Assembly: GCA_019240635.1 (NCBI GenBank)
Contig: JAFAYA010000107.1
Coordinates: 1 to 38,313, forward strand
Reading direction: 5' to 3'
Origin: Acidisphaera sp.
GTDB lineage: Bacteria > Pseudomonadota > Alphaproteobacteria > Acetobacterales > Acetobacteraceae
DNA length: 38,313 nt
Shown: positions 7,390-15,746 of the stretch, in pieces
Layout of the letters: each line of letters opens with the position of its first letter
Position numbering within the stretch: the stretch's first letter is position 1
Program-made: the position numbers and the translations under genes
Notes under the pieces: generated by a model
Databases searched by the model: none
The model's input: the letters and a program-made list of their open reading frames with translations, nothing else
What the model was told of the DNA's origin: nothing

Positions 7390-9168
7390 ATGTTCACCAC
7401 CCGACCGGAAATCGCCGGCACGTTCGGCGTCGTCGCCAGCACGCACTGGATCGCCAGCGGCGTCGGCATGGCGGTGCTGGAGCGCGGCGGCAACGCGTTC
7501 GACGCCGCCGCCGCCGCGGGCTTCACGCTCCAGGTCGCCGAGCCGCACCTGAACGGTCCGGGTGGCGACATGCCGATGATCGTGCAGGCCGCGCGCACCG
7601 GCACCCAGCACGTGGTCTGCGGCCAGGGCGTGTCGCCGGCCGCCGCGACGCTCGGAAAATTCGCGGAACTCGGCCTCGACATGGTGCCCGGCACCGGGCT
7701 GCTGCCGGCCGTCGTCCCCGGCGCGTTCGACGGCTGGTGCCTGGCGCTGCGCGAATGGGGGACCTGGGAACTGCCGGATGTGCTCGCCTATGCGATCGGC
7801 TATGCGCGCGACGGCGTGCACCTGGTGCCGCGCGTCTCCGCGGCGATCGAAGGGGTGCGCCCGCTGTTTGAGGCGGAGTGGCCGACCAGTGCAGCGCTGT
7901 GGCTGCCCGGTGGGCGCGTGCCCGCGCCCGAAAGCCTGTTCGCCAACCCCACCCTCGCCGCCACCTATGAGCGCATCTGCCGCGAGGCGGTCGGGCCGAA
8001 TCGTGAAGCGCGCATCGATGCCGCCCGCAACGCCTGGTACCGCGGCTTCGTCGCTGAAGCGGTCGATCGCTTCTTCCGCCACAACGAGGTGCTGGATTCG
8101 TCCGGCCGCCGCCATCGCGGGCTGCTCACCGCCGACGATTTCGCCGGCTGGTCGGCGCGCATCGAGGATCCCGTCCGATACGACTATCACGGCCATACCG
8201 TGCTGAAATGCGGCCCCTGGAGCCAGGGCCCGGTCTTCCTGCAGCAGCTCGCGCTGCTGCGCGGCCTGCCGGTCGGCGAGATGGACCCGATCGGCGCCGA
8301 CTTCGTGCACACGGTCGTCGAGTGCGCAAAACTCGCCTTCGCCGACCGCGAGGCGTTTTACGGCGACCCCGACCACGTGCGCGTGCCGCTCGAAACGCTG
8401 CTGTCCGACGGGTACAACGCGCGCCGCCGGCAGCTCATCGAGGCCAACGCGTCGATGGCGCTGCGGCCCGGCGAGATCGCCGGGTTCGAGACTCGCGTGG
8501 ACCACGATGCCGCCAGCCGTGTGCGGCTGCTGCAGCAGGCGGCCGGTGCCGGCGAGCCGACCGTGGCGCGGCTCGGCGCCACCGGGGCGGACACCTGCCA
8601 TATCGACGTCATCGACCGCCTCGGCAACATGGTCAGCGCCACACCCTCGGGCGGCTGGCTGCAATCCTCGCCGACGATTCCCGAACTCGGTTTTGCGATG
8701 GGCACGCGCGGCCAGATGTTCTGGCTGGAGCCCGGCCTGCCCACCAGCCTCGCGCCGCGCGCCCGCCCACGCACCACGCTGTCCCCAAGTTTTTCGCTAC
8801 GCGACGGACAGCCGTGGATGGCGTTCGGCACGCCGGGCGGCGAGCAGCAGGACCAGTGGTCGCTGATCTTCTTCCTGCGCATGGTGCATCACCGCCTAGG
8901 AATCCAGCAGGCGATCGACACGCCGAGTTTCCACTGCGAGCACTGGCCGAGCAGTTTTTGGCCGCGCATCGCCCGCCCCGGGAAGCTGGTGCTGGAAGGC
9001 CGTTTTCCGCGCAGCGTTCTGGATGCGCTGCTCGCCCGCGGGCACCACGCGGAGATGGGCGAGGAATGGTCGGAAGGCCGGCTCTCTGGCGCGCGTCGCG
9101 AAGACGACGGCCAGCTCTACGCCGGCGCCAACCCGCGGGGCATGCAGGGCTACGCCGTCGGACGATAA
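7390..9168 (+). CDS. ggt: Gamma-glutamyltransferase family protein (Ntn hydrolase)
   Basis: Autocatalytically cleaved N-terminal-nucleophile hydrolase that hydrolyses or transfers gamma-glutamyl groups from glutathione and related amides. The 592-residue protein opens with the family's VVASTHWIASGVGMAVLERG and GGNAFDAAAAAGF. The predicted nucleophile is T402 in GADTCHIDVIDRLGNMVSAT. The glycine-rich FGTPGGEQQDQW lies near residue 480. There is no signal peptide, so it may be cytoplasmic, unlike classical periplasmic GGT. The start is supported by GAAGGGA at 9-nt spacing. A second homologue lies at 13.7-15.3 kb. Substrate specificity cannot be read from sequence; members of this family also act on other amides. 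Confidence 0.9.
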   Translation: MFTTRPEIAGTFGVVASTHWIASGVGMAVLERGGNAFDAAAAAGFTLQVAEPHLNGPGGDMPMIVQAARTGTQHVVCGQGVSPAAATLGKFAELGLDMVPGTGLLPAVVPGAFDGWCLALREWGTWELPDVLAYAIGYARDGVHLVPRVSAAIEGVRPLFEAEWPTSAALWLPGGRVPAPESLFANPTLAATYERICREAVGPNREARIDAARNAWYRGFVAEAVDRFFRHNEVLDSSGRRHRGLLTADDFAGWSARIEDPVRYDYHGHTVLKCGPWSQGPVFLQQLALLRGLPVGEMDPIGADFVHTVVECAKLAFADREAFYGDPDHVRVPLETLLSDGYNARRRQLIEANASMALRPGEIAGFETRVDHDAASRVRLLQQAAGAGEPTVARLGATGADTCHIDVIDRLGNMVSATPSGGWLQSSPTIPELGFAMGTRGQMFWLEPGLPTSLAPRARPRTTLSPSFSLRDGQPWMAFGTPGGEQQDQWSLIFFLRMVHHRLGIQQAIDTPSFHCEHWPSSFWPRIARPGKLVLEGRFPRSVLDALLARGHHAEMGEEWSEGRLSGARREDDGQLYAGANPRGMQGYAVGR

Positions 9169-9259
9169 GGCAGCGCACCTTCGCTCGCGCTCAGGCGTCC
9201 TGCTCCATCCATTGTTCGATCGCGTGATTCACGCCTGCGGGTGAGCCCGCCTCCGGCGG

Positions 9260-10948
9260 TCACGCTTTCGCTGAGGCGCGCAACTGGGTGATCGTCGCGC
9301 GCGAGGTGATCTGCTCGGGGTTCATGCGCAGCTCGATCAGCGCCGGCTTGCCGCTGGCGACGGCGCGCCGGAACGCCGGCGCAAACTCCTCGCTGCGCGC
9401 CACCACCTCGCCGTGGCCGCCGAACGCTTCCATGTATTTCGCGAAATCCGGGTTGGTCAGCGCAGTGCCGCTGATGCGGCCCGGAAACGTGCGCTCCTGA
9501 TACATGCGTATCGTGCCGTACATCGAATTGTTGAACAGCAGGACGTTGGGTGCGACGCCGTACTGGAACGCGGTCGCCAGCTCCTGCCCGGTCATCAGAA
9601 ACCCGCCGTCGCCGACGAAGCAGACGACCATCTTTTCGGGGAACGCGATTTTTGCGCCGACCGCGGCCGGCACGCCGTAGCCCATCGCGCCGTTGGTCGG
9701 GCCGATATAGCGCTGGCCGTCGGAGAAATTCATGAAGCGCGTCGGCCAGGTCGCGAAATTCCCGGCATCCGTTGTCAGCACCGCTTGCGCCGCCAGCAGT
9801 TCCTGCAGCTCGTGCAGGATTTTTGAGAGGTTCAGCGGTCCTTCGTACTCCGCAGCCGCCGAGGTTTTCTGGCGCAGCGCGCGCAATGACCGCGTCCAGC
9901 CGCTCCAGGGTGTGGCCGCCGGCTTCAGGTCCGCGACGGCGTGCGCAAAGACGTTGAGGTCCGCGACGATGCCGAGCCGTGTGCGAAACACCCGGCCGAT
10001 CTCCTGGGGATCGGGATGCACCTGCACGATTGGCGTGGCGCCGGCCATGTCGAACAGCGTGTAGCCCTGCGTCACCGCCTCACCCAGGCGCGATCCGAAG
10101 GCAAGGATCAGGTCCGCTTCCCTCGCCTTTGCGACCAACGCCGGATCGCAGCCGACGCCGAGATCGCCCGCAAAGTTGTCGGCCGTGCCGTCGTACAGGT
10201 GCTGGCGGCGGAAGCCGACCGTCACCGGCAAATCGTGCGCGACGAGAAAACCGCGGATCGCCGACCGCCCCTCCTCCGTCCAGCACGACCCACCGAGAAT
10301 GGCGAGCGGCCGCCGCGCCTCGGCGAGCAGCGCCTGCATGCGCGTGATCGCCGCGGGATCCGGGTACGGGCGCGAGACGTCGATCGGGCCGAGATCCGGC
10401 ACCTGCACGCTCACTTTCTGCATTTCCTCGGAGAGCGCGATCACCACCGGTCCAGGGCGGCCGGACGTCGCGACATCCACCGCATGCGCGACGATTTCCG
10501 GAATGCGCCGGGCGTCGTCGATCTGCGTCACCCATTTCGCGACCGGGCCGAACATGCGGCGGTAGTCGATTTCCTGGAAGGACTCGCGATCGGTCTCCTC
10601 GAACGGGATCTGGCCGACGAACAGCAGCAGCGGCGTGCTGTCCTGCATGGCCACGTGCACGCCGATCGCGCCGTGGCAGGCGCCGGGGCCGCGCGTCACC
10701 ATTGCCGCAGCCGGCCGGCCGGTGAGCTTTCCCAGCGCCTCGGCGGCGTTCACCGCGCCGGCCTCGAAGCGGCAGGTCACCAGCTCCAGCTTGTCGCGGA
10801 CCTCGTACAGCCCATCGAGAACGTCGAGAAAGCTTTCGCCGGGAACCGCGAACACGTGGCTGATTCCCTGCGCGACCAGCGCATCCGCCAACACGCGTCC
10901 GCCGCTGCGCGGCGATGCCTGCGGCATACGCGCCTGTGCCAGTTCCAT
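9260..10948 (-). CDS. Thiamine pyrophosphate-dependent enzyme, acetolactate-synthase-like
   Basis: The 562-residue protein has the three domains of the TPP-dependent decarboxylase/synthase family. The PYR domain carries the catalytic Glu (E62, in CRFEAGAVNAAEA). The central domain is Rossmann-like. The PP domain has the TPP/Mg motif GDGGFLMTGQELATAFQYG, closed by LLFNNSMYGTIR. No regulatory small subunit is adjacent, and the LTNPDFAKYMEAFG stretch is typical of ALS-like paralogues rather than housekeeping IlvB. The substrate is therefore open: 2-keto acid decarboxylation or acetolactate synthesis are both possible. ATG 10948 is chosen (GGAG 10 nt upstream); ATG 10927 is an alternative. It converges on ggt with a 91-bp gap that holds only weak inverted repeats. 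Confidence 0.88.
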   Translation of the reverse strand: MELAQARMPQASPRSGGRVLADALVAQGISHVFAVPGESFLDVLDGLYEVRDKLELVTCRFEAGAVNAAEALGKLTGRPAAAMVTRGPGACHGAIGVHVAMQDSTPLLLFVGQIPFEETDRESFQEIDYRRMFGPVAKWVTQIDDARRIPEIVAHAVDVATSGRPGPVVIALSEEMQKVSVQVPDLGPIDVSRPYPDPAAITRMQALLAEARRPLAILGGSCWTEEGRSAIRGFLVAHDLPVTVGFRRQHLYDGTADNFAGDLGVGCDPALVAKAREADLILAFGSRLGEAVTQGYTLFDMAGATPIVQVHPDPQEIGRVFRTRLGIVADLNVFAHAVADLKPAATPWSGWTRSLRALRQKTSAAAEYEGPLNLSKILHELQELLAAQAVLTTDAGNFATWPTRFMNFSDGQRYIGPTNGAMGYGVPAAVGAKIAFPEKMVVCFVGDGGFLMTGQELATAFQYGVAPNVLLFNNSMYGTIRMYQERTFPGRISGTALTNPDFAKYMEAFGGHGEVVARSEEFAPAFRRAVASGKPALIELRMNPEQITSRATITQLRASAKA

Positions 10949-11061
10949 GCTTGCGGTCTCCGGCTGCTTTGCGCGCGGGAGGATAGGGCGGACGGGGAGG
11001 ACTCGCTACCGCGAGCGCCGCTCCTCATCCGGTCCAGCCTGAGGTTGTTTTTCACGGAAAG

Positions 11062-11090
11062 TTGAAAGAAACTGGACGGCGGTTTACAGC
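11062..11090 (+). promoter_or_regulatory. Candidate promoter for the orphan two-gene unit
   Basis: TTGAAA (11062-11067), a 17-nt spacer and TACAGC (11085-11090) lie in the 209-bp interval upstream of the next plus-strand gene. The -35 matches five of six positions and the -10 only three. Confidence 0.3.
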
Positions 11091-11157
11091 GCACGACGCG
11101 GCAGCGCCCCTGATGATGTGCCAGCTTCCGCCGCCGCTTCATTTGAGAGAGGACATT

Positions 11158-11601
11158 ATGACCCCGCTGACCGAACCGACTGGGCACGCGGCCGCGCCGG
11201 CCGGCACTGCAGCGCCCGCCAGGGCAGAGCGGCCGCGTGCCCATGAGTTCCTGGTACCCGAACTCGCCTCCCCGGCCGCAGCGCGGCGCCGTGCGCAGAG
11301 CGAATCGGTCGGACGCATTACCCGCCGGATTGCCGAGCGCGAAAATGTCGACGCGAACGATCCGGCGATCGCGCTGCTGGCGCTGACGGTGCTGCGCTTC
11401 GGCGAGGCGTGTCTGGTCGCGCGCGACGGCGACGAGCGGCGGGCCGATGCCATCGTGCGCGAAATGGTCGATCAGCTCGTCGGCGGCAACCTGTGGCTCG
11501 ACGAGATCGACGAGCTGCACGCCGCGTGCCGGCTGCTGATCCACCGCAACGCCGCGCGCGCCGATACCGCGGCGTGGGCGGAGGCGTGGGAGCAGGTCTG
11601 A
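11158..11601 (+). CDS. Hypothetical protein, 147 aa
   Basis: Not recognised. The ATG at 11158 is chosen because GAGAGGA lies 6 nt before it; the frame stays open further upstream but those residues look non-coding. The first 45 residues are Ala/Pro/Thr-rich and probably disordered. The rest is predicted helical and charged (RITRRIAERENVDANDPAI...LLALTVLRFGEACLVARDG). There is no signal peptide or membrane segment. It is followed after 9 nt by a gene for a stand-alone Lrp-type sensing domain, so the two are probably one transcript. Confidence 0.7.
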   Translation: MTPLTEPTGHAAAPAGTAAPARAERPRAHEFLVPELASPAAARRRAQSESVGRITRRIAERENVDANDPAIALLALTVLRFGEACLVARDGDERRADAIVREMVDQLVGGNLWLDEIDELHAACRLLIHRNAARADTAAWAEAWEQV

Positions 11602-11610
11602 CGCGACGCG

Positions 11611-11862
11611 ATGCGGGCAATCTTCGTGCAGATCAAGTGCGAGATGGGCCAGGCGTATCGCGTGGCGCAGGAGGCGGCCGACACGATCGCGGAGCTGTCG
11701 GAGATGCACTCCACCTCCGGCCAGTACGACTTGCTCGGAAAATTCTACCTCGAGGCCGAGCAGGACATTGGCCGGTTCGTGACCGAAAAGGTGCAGACCC
11801 TGCCGGGCGTGCGCGACACCTATACGCTGATCGCCTTCAACGCCTTCACCGGCGCCGGTTGA
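11611..11862 (+). CDS. Stand-alone Lrp/AsnC ligand-binding (RAM) domain protein
   Basis: The 83-residue protein consists only of the alpha-beta RAM domain that binds amino acids in Lrp/AsnC regulators. It opens MRAIFVQIKCEMGQAYRVA and ends in the LPGVRDTYTLIAFNAF strand; the DNA-binding helix-turn-helix is absent. Such single-domain proteins are widespread and assemble into oligomeric effector-binding rings. It starts 9 nt after the preceding gene and stops 4 nt before the convergent amidase stop. It lies among amino-acid/amide genes, which fits a sensing role (inference). Confidence 0.9.
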   Translation: MRAIFVQIKCEMGQAYRVAQEAADTIAELSEMHSTSGQYDLLGKFYLEAEQDIGRFVTEKVQTLPGVRDTYTLIAFNAFTGAG

Positions 11863-11866
11863 GGCT

Positions 11867-13366
11867 TCAGCCGAAGCCGAGAAATCCCGGCGCCTCGCTG
11901 ATCGGCGGGACCGCGCGCAGCCGATCCAAATCCGGCACCGGGCGCGCGGTGCGCGGATCGCCCGCTAAGATCTGCTCCAGCGCGTGCGCGACGGCGAGCA
12001 CGAGCGCATCGCCGCCGCGCGGGCCGACGATCTGCAGGCCGAACGGCATGCCGTTGCGGTCGCGCCCGACCGGTAGCGACAGTGCGGGATGGCCGACCAC
12101 CGTCACCGCGTAGGCGAGCGCCAGCCAGTGGAAGTAGGTGCGGGTCGGCTTGCCGTCGATCTTTTCCGGAAAAAGCTCGCGCCAGGGGCGCGGGCTGATG
12201 GTGATCGAGGGCGACAGGATGACGTCCCAGTCCTGAAAGAACGCCTGCCAGCGCTGGTACAGCACCGTCTGCTGCGCCATCGCCCGCGCGACGTCCGCCG
12301 CCGAATAGCGCAGCCCCTCCTCGACATTGGCGCGGACGTTGGGGCCGACCTTGTCGGGGGTGGTGCGCGCGCGTTCGGCGTGGCTCGCCAGGAAGCCGAG
12401 CGCGCGCAGGATTTCAAAGGTTTCGTCGGTGCCCGTGCAATCCGGCGTTGCCTCCTCGGCGCGGCCGAATGCGCTTTTTAACAGGCCCGTCTTCTCCGCA
12501 AAAATTTCGGCGATGTGCCGCTCGACCGGCGCGAAGCCGAAATCCGGTGTCAGCGCGACGCGCAGGCGCGACAGATCGACCGGCGCCGGCGCGGCAAAAT
12601 CCTCCGGCCGGCGGATGGCGCGCCCGTGCACCGTCGTCGCCAGCGCGTCGCGCGCATCGTCGGACACCATGGCGGAGAGTAGCAGGCAGGCATCCGCGAC
12701 GGTGCGCCCCATCGGCCCGAGCACCGGCAGCGCCGACCAGCCGAGCCCGCGCTTTTCGTTCGCCACCAGGCCCGGCGTCGGACGGAAGCCGACGACGCCG
12801 CAGAACGCCGCCGGATTGCGCAGGCTGCCGCCGGTATCGGACCCGGTGGCGATCGGCACCATGCCGCAGGCCAGTGCCACCGCCGAGCCGCCGGACGATC
12901 CCGCGCAGGACCGCGTGGGATCGAAGGGATTGCCGGTGACGCCGTAGACGGTATTGCGCGTATTGGCGCCCGCCCCCCATTCCGGCGTGTTGGTTTTTCC
13001 CAGCACGATGCCCCCGGCGGCGCGGATCGCTGCGATGCTGCGCTGGTCCGTCTCCGGCACGTGGTCCGAAAAAAGCGGGCTGCCGTGGGTCGTGCGCAGC
13101 CCCGCCGTATCTTCCAGGTCTTTCACGCCGAGCGGCAGCCCGTGCAGCGCGCCGAGCGCCTCGCCCGCCATCACGCGCTGCTCGGCGCCGCGCGCGGCCT
13201 CGCGCGCGCGGGAAAAATCGCGCGCGACGACGGCATTCACGGCGTGGTCCACCGCCTCGATGCGTTGGATGCAGCTTTCCACCAGCTCGACCGGCGAGAG
13301 TTTCTTCGCCCCAATCAGCCGCCGCGCTTCGACGGCGGTGAGATCGCAGGGGTCTGACACAGGCAT
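11867..13366 (-). CDS. Amidase, amidase-signature family
   Basis: Hydrolyses carboxamides through the Ser-cisSer-Lys triad. In this 499-residue protein the Lys is K82 (GLPLGVKDLEDTAG), the cis-Ser lies in AGSSGGSAVALA (S157/S158), and the nucleophile is S181 in GSDTGGSLRNPAAFCG. The C-terminus has the usual GHPALSLPVG and LQIVGPRGGD. Length fits soluble amidases or GatA-like enzymes, but GatB and GatC are not adjacent, so a catabolic amidase is more likely. The start at ATG 13366 is backed by AAGGA 9 nt upstream; that site lies inside the 3' end of a LysR remnant, whose stop codon is 1 nt before the ATG. Confidence 0.93.
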   Translation of the reverse strand: MPVSDPCDLTAVEARRLIGAKKLSPVELVESCIQRIEAVDHAVNAVVARDFSRAREAARGAEQRVMAGEALGALHGLPLGVKDLEDTAGLRTTHGSPLFSDHVPETDQRSIAAIRAAGGIVLGKTNTPEWGAGANTRNTVYGVTGNPFDPTRSCAGSSGGSAVALACGMVPIATGSDTGGSLRNPAAFCGVVGFRPTPGLVANEKRGLGWSALPVLGPMGRTVADACLLLSAMVSDDARDALATTVHGRAIRRPEDFAAPAPVDLSRLRVALTPDFGFAPVERHIAEIFAEKTGLLKSAFGRAEEATPDCTGTDETFEILRALGFLASHAERARTTPDKVGPNVRANVEEGLRYSAADVARAMAQQTVLYQRWQAFFQDWDVILSPSITISPRPWRELFPEKIDGKPTRTYFHWLALAYAVTVVGHPALSLPVGRDRNGMPFGLQIVGPRGGDALVLAVAHALEQILAGDPRTARPVPDLDRLRAVPPISEAPGFLGFG

Positions 13367-13367
13367 A

Positions 13368-13682
13368 TCACGCGTTCCTTTTTGGCAAGCGGGCACCACG
13401 GAACCGCAGAGCGTCCACGACCACCGCGAACGCGGCCGAGGGCTGCCGGCGGCTGGGATAATAGAGGTGATAGCCGGTAAAGGGAGGACACCAATCCTCC
13501 AGCACGCGAACCAGGCGGCGGGCGGCAAGTTGCTCGGCGACCTGGTCCTCCAGGACGAAGCCGAGCCCAAAGCCGTCTTCGGACGCGCGCACGATCATCG
13601 ATGCGTTGTTGAACGCGAGCGGGCCCTCGACACGGACGCGCACCTCGCGGCCGTCCTTTTCCAGTTCCCAGGCGTATGCCAT
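13368..13682 (-). pseudogene. LysR-type regulator remnant (C-terminal effector-domain fragment)
   Basis: About 105 residues match only the last third of a LysR-type regulator. They run from WELEKDGREVRVRVEGPLAF through DGFGLGFVLEDQV to the hallmark ending VLEDWCPPFTGYHLYYPSRR and AFAVVVDALR. The helix-turn-helix and the first half of the sensing domain are missing. The reading frame can be followed about 20 nt further upstream before it runs into the 3' end of the preceding gamma-glutamyltransferase homologue. The regulator was evidently truncated by a deletion or rearrangement, leaving the cluster without its probable local activator. Confidence 0.75.
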
Positions 13683-13704
13683 CCCCGATACGGCGGGCCG
13701 GACG

Positions 13705-15303
13705 TCAGTATCCGAGCGCCACGCCGTCCTTGCGCGGGTCGGAGCCGCCGATCAGGCAGCCCCGTGCGCGGTCGATCCAGATCGCCTGCCCGCCGCCGTG
13801 CGGCCGGTCCACCAGCTCCGCTACATGCCCGAGCCGCGCCAGCCGATCGACGATCTCGCCGGGAATGCCGCGCTCGACCTGCAGTTTTCCGCCGTACGGA
13901 AACACGCGCGGCAGGTCAAGCGACTGCTGGATGTCCAGGCCGTACTCCAGCAGGTTGGTCAGGAACAGGCTCTGGCCCATCGGCTGAAAGTGCCCGCCCA
14001 TCACGCCATACGGCATCACCACCTGGCCGTCGCGCGTCAGCATGCCGGGGATGATCGTGTGCATCGGCCGCTTGTTCGGCGCGATGCAGTTCGGATGCCC
14101 GCGCTCCAGCACGAAGCCGAAACCGCGGTTTTGCAGCATCACCCCGCTGCCCTCGGCGAGAATGCCGGAGCCGAAAGCCTGGAACAGCGAGTTGATGAAG
14201 CTGCACGCATTGCCGTCGCGATCGACGACGCAGAGATAGACGGTGTCGCGATGCGCCGGCAGCACGGCGGCGCCGGCCGCGGGCAGCGCGCGCAATGCGC
14301 GTTCGTCGGAAATCAGCCGCGCGAGGTCGGCGAGATAGCCGTCATCGAGCAGCTTGGCCACCGGCACGTCGGCCTGGGCGGGGTCGGCGAGAAAGGCGTC
14401 GCGGTCGCGATAGACGAGGCGGGCAGCTTCGGCGTGGCGATGCAGGCGGATGCCGCCGAGCGGGCCGTCAGGCGCCGGGCCGAGTTTTTCCAGGATGCCC
14501 ATCAGCATCAGCACGATCAGGCCGGTGCCGTTGGGCGGGCACTGCCAGATCTCGTATTCGCCCCAGGATTTCTTCAGCGGCGCGACTAACTCGGCGACGG
14601 TGCGGCCGGCGGAAAAATCCGCCTCGGTGTGCACGCCGCCGTGGCGTCGCAACGTTGCGACGATATCGGCGGCAACCGGGCCTTCGTAGAACGCCCGCGC
14701 ACCGTCGCGGGCGATGGCGCGCAGCGTTTCGGCGAGCGCCGGCTGGCGGAAGACGTGGCCCGGCTCCGGCGCGTGCCCGTCCGGCAGGAAGGCGTGCGCG
14801 CCGTTGCGGCGCAGCTTCTCCTCGGTGCGCTGCCAGTCGAAGGCGACGCGCGGGTGCACGGGGAAACCTTCCTCGGCAAAGCGGATCGCCGGCTGGAGGA
14901 GGTCGTCGAGCCCCTTCGTGCCGTGCGCGGCGAGCAGGGTCTCCCAAGCCGACACCGCGCCCGGCACCGTGACGCTGTGCGCGGAGTCATTCTCGAGCGC
15001 CGTGACGCCGCGGGATTCGAAGAAGTCGGGGCTGGCGCCCGCCGGCGCGCGCCCCGATCCGTTCAGCGCGACTACGTCACCCCGTCCGGCCGGCGCGTAC
15101 AGGCAAAAACAGTCGCCGCCGATGCCCGTGGATTGCGGCTCGACCACGCACAGCACGGCGACCGCGGCGACCGCGGCGTCGAGCGCGTTGCCGCCGGCGC
15201 GCAGCACGTCGAGCGCCGTGAGCGTCGCCGCCGGCATCGAGGTTGCAGCCATTGCGTGGGTCGCGTAGGCCGGGCCGCGGCCCGGCAGATGGAAGTCGCG
15301 CAT
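13705..15303 (-). CDS. ggt: Gamma-glutamyltransferase family protein (second homologue)
   Basis: The 532-residue Ntn hydrolase has AYATHAMAATSMPAATLTAL, GGNALDAAVAAVAVL and STGIGGDCF at the N-terminus. The predicted nucleophile T354 is in HRDTVYLCVVDRDGNACSFI, and PNKRPMHTIIPGM and GVMGGHFQPMGQ follow. It is closer to the classical GGT pattern than the homologue at 7.4-9.2 kb, and the two are clearly not recent duplicates. There is no signal peptide. ATG 15303 has AGGA 6 nt upstream; a longer frame to 15372 is less likely. It lies upstream of the LysR remnant and amidase on the same strand. Confidence 0.92.
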   Translation of the reverse strand: MRDFHLPGRGPAYATHAMAATSMPAATLTALDVLRAGGNALDAAVAAVAVLCVVEPQSTGIGGDCFCLYAPAGRGDVVALNGSGRAPAGASPDFFESRGVTALENDSAHSVTVPGAVSAWETLLAAHGTKGLDDLLQPAIRFAEEGFPVHPRVAFDWQRTEEKLRRNGAHAFLPDGHAPEPGHVFRQPALAETLRAIARDGARAFYEGPVAADIVATLRRHGGVHTEADFSAGRTVAELVAPLKKSWGEYEIWQCPPNGTGLIVLMLMGILEKLGPAPDGPLGGIRLHRHAEAARLVYRDRDAFLADPAQADVPVAKLLDDGYLADLARLISDERALRALPAAGAAVLPAHRDTVYLCVVDRDGNACSFINSLFQAFGSGILAEGSGVMLQNRGFGFVLERGHPNCIAPNKRPMHTIIPGMLTRDGQVVMPYGVMGGHFQPMGQSLFLTNLLEYGLDIQQSLDLPRVFPYGGKLQVERGIPGEIVDRLARLGHVAELVDRPHGGGQAIWIDRARGCLIGGSDPRKDGVALGY

Positions 15304-15396
15304 CGCGGTCCTGTCTGGCCGGACGACGCTGGCATGCAGGGGACGGCTTGGCAACCCGGCGCGCAGTGGCATGATCGCGGCGACGGGAGATGAACG

Positions 15397-15732
15397 ATGA
15401 GCGCCACCATCGATGATTTCCAGAAGATCGACATCCGCGTCGGCACGATCGTCGATGCCAGGCCGTTCCCCGAGGCGCGCAAGCCGGCGCTAAAACTCTG
15501 GATCGATTTCGGCGCGGCGCTCGGCACGAAATGCTCGTCCGTGCAGATCACCGAGCACTACCGCTGCGACCAGCTCATCGGCCGGCAGGTCTGCGCGGTG
15601 GTGAACTTTCCGCCGCGCCGGATCGGCCCGTTCCAGAGCGAGGTGCTGACGCTCGGCCTGCCGGACGAGGACGGCGCGGTGGTGCTGATCCGGCCGGATT
15701 TTCCGCTGCCCGACGGCGGGCGGCTGTTTTGA
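15397..15732 (+). CDS. csaA: CsaA-like tRNA-binding protein
   Basis: The 111-residue protein is a single EMAP-II/OB-fold tRNA-binding domain. It opens IDDFQKIDIRVGTIVDARPF and has the conserved KLWIDFG and VVNFPPRRIGPFQSEVLTLG segments of CsaA, described as a secretion-associated chaperone with tRNA-binding ability. Length matches the family. It is divergent from the second ggt gene and is followed at once by gpt. Confidence 0.93.
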   Translation: MSATIDDFQKIDIRVGTIVDARPFPEARKPALKLWIDFGAALGTKCSSVQITEHYRCDQLIGRQVCAVVNFPPRRIGPFQSEVLTLGLPDEDGAVVLIRPDFPLPDGGRLF

Positions 15733-15746
15733 ACGGGGCCGACCGC

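Noticed and set aside
7219-8664. 481-codon minus-strand frame opposite the first ggt gene
   Set aside because: It has no family motif and follows the codon periodicity of the ggt gene.
9169-9259. CAGGCGT/ACGCCTG pairing between ggt and the TPP gene as a terminator
   Set aside because: The 7-bp arms enclose a loop of about 30 nt and no T-tract follows.
15531-15746. Longer gpt start inside csaA
   Set aside because: Upstream residues are an Arg/Gly-rich shadow of csaA; family length fits TTG 15747.
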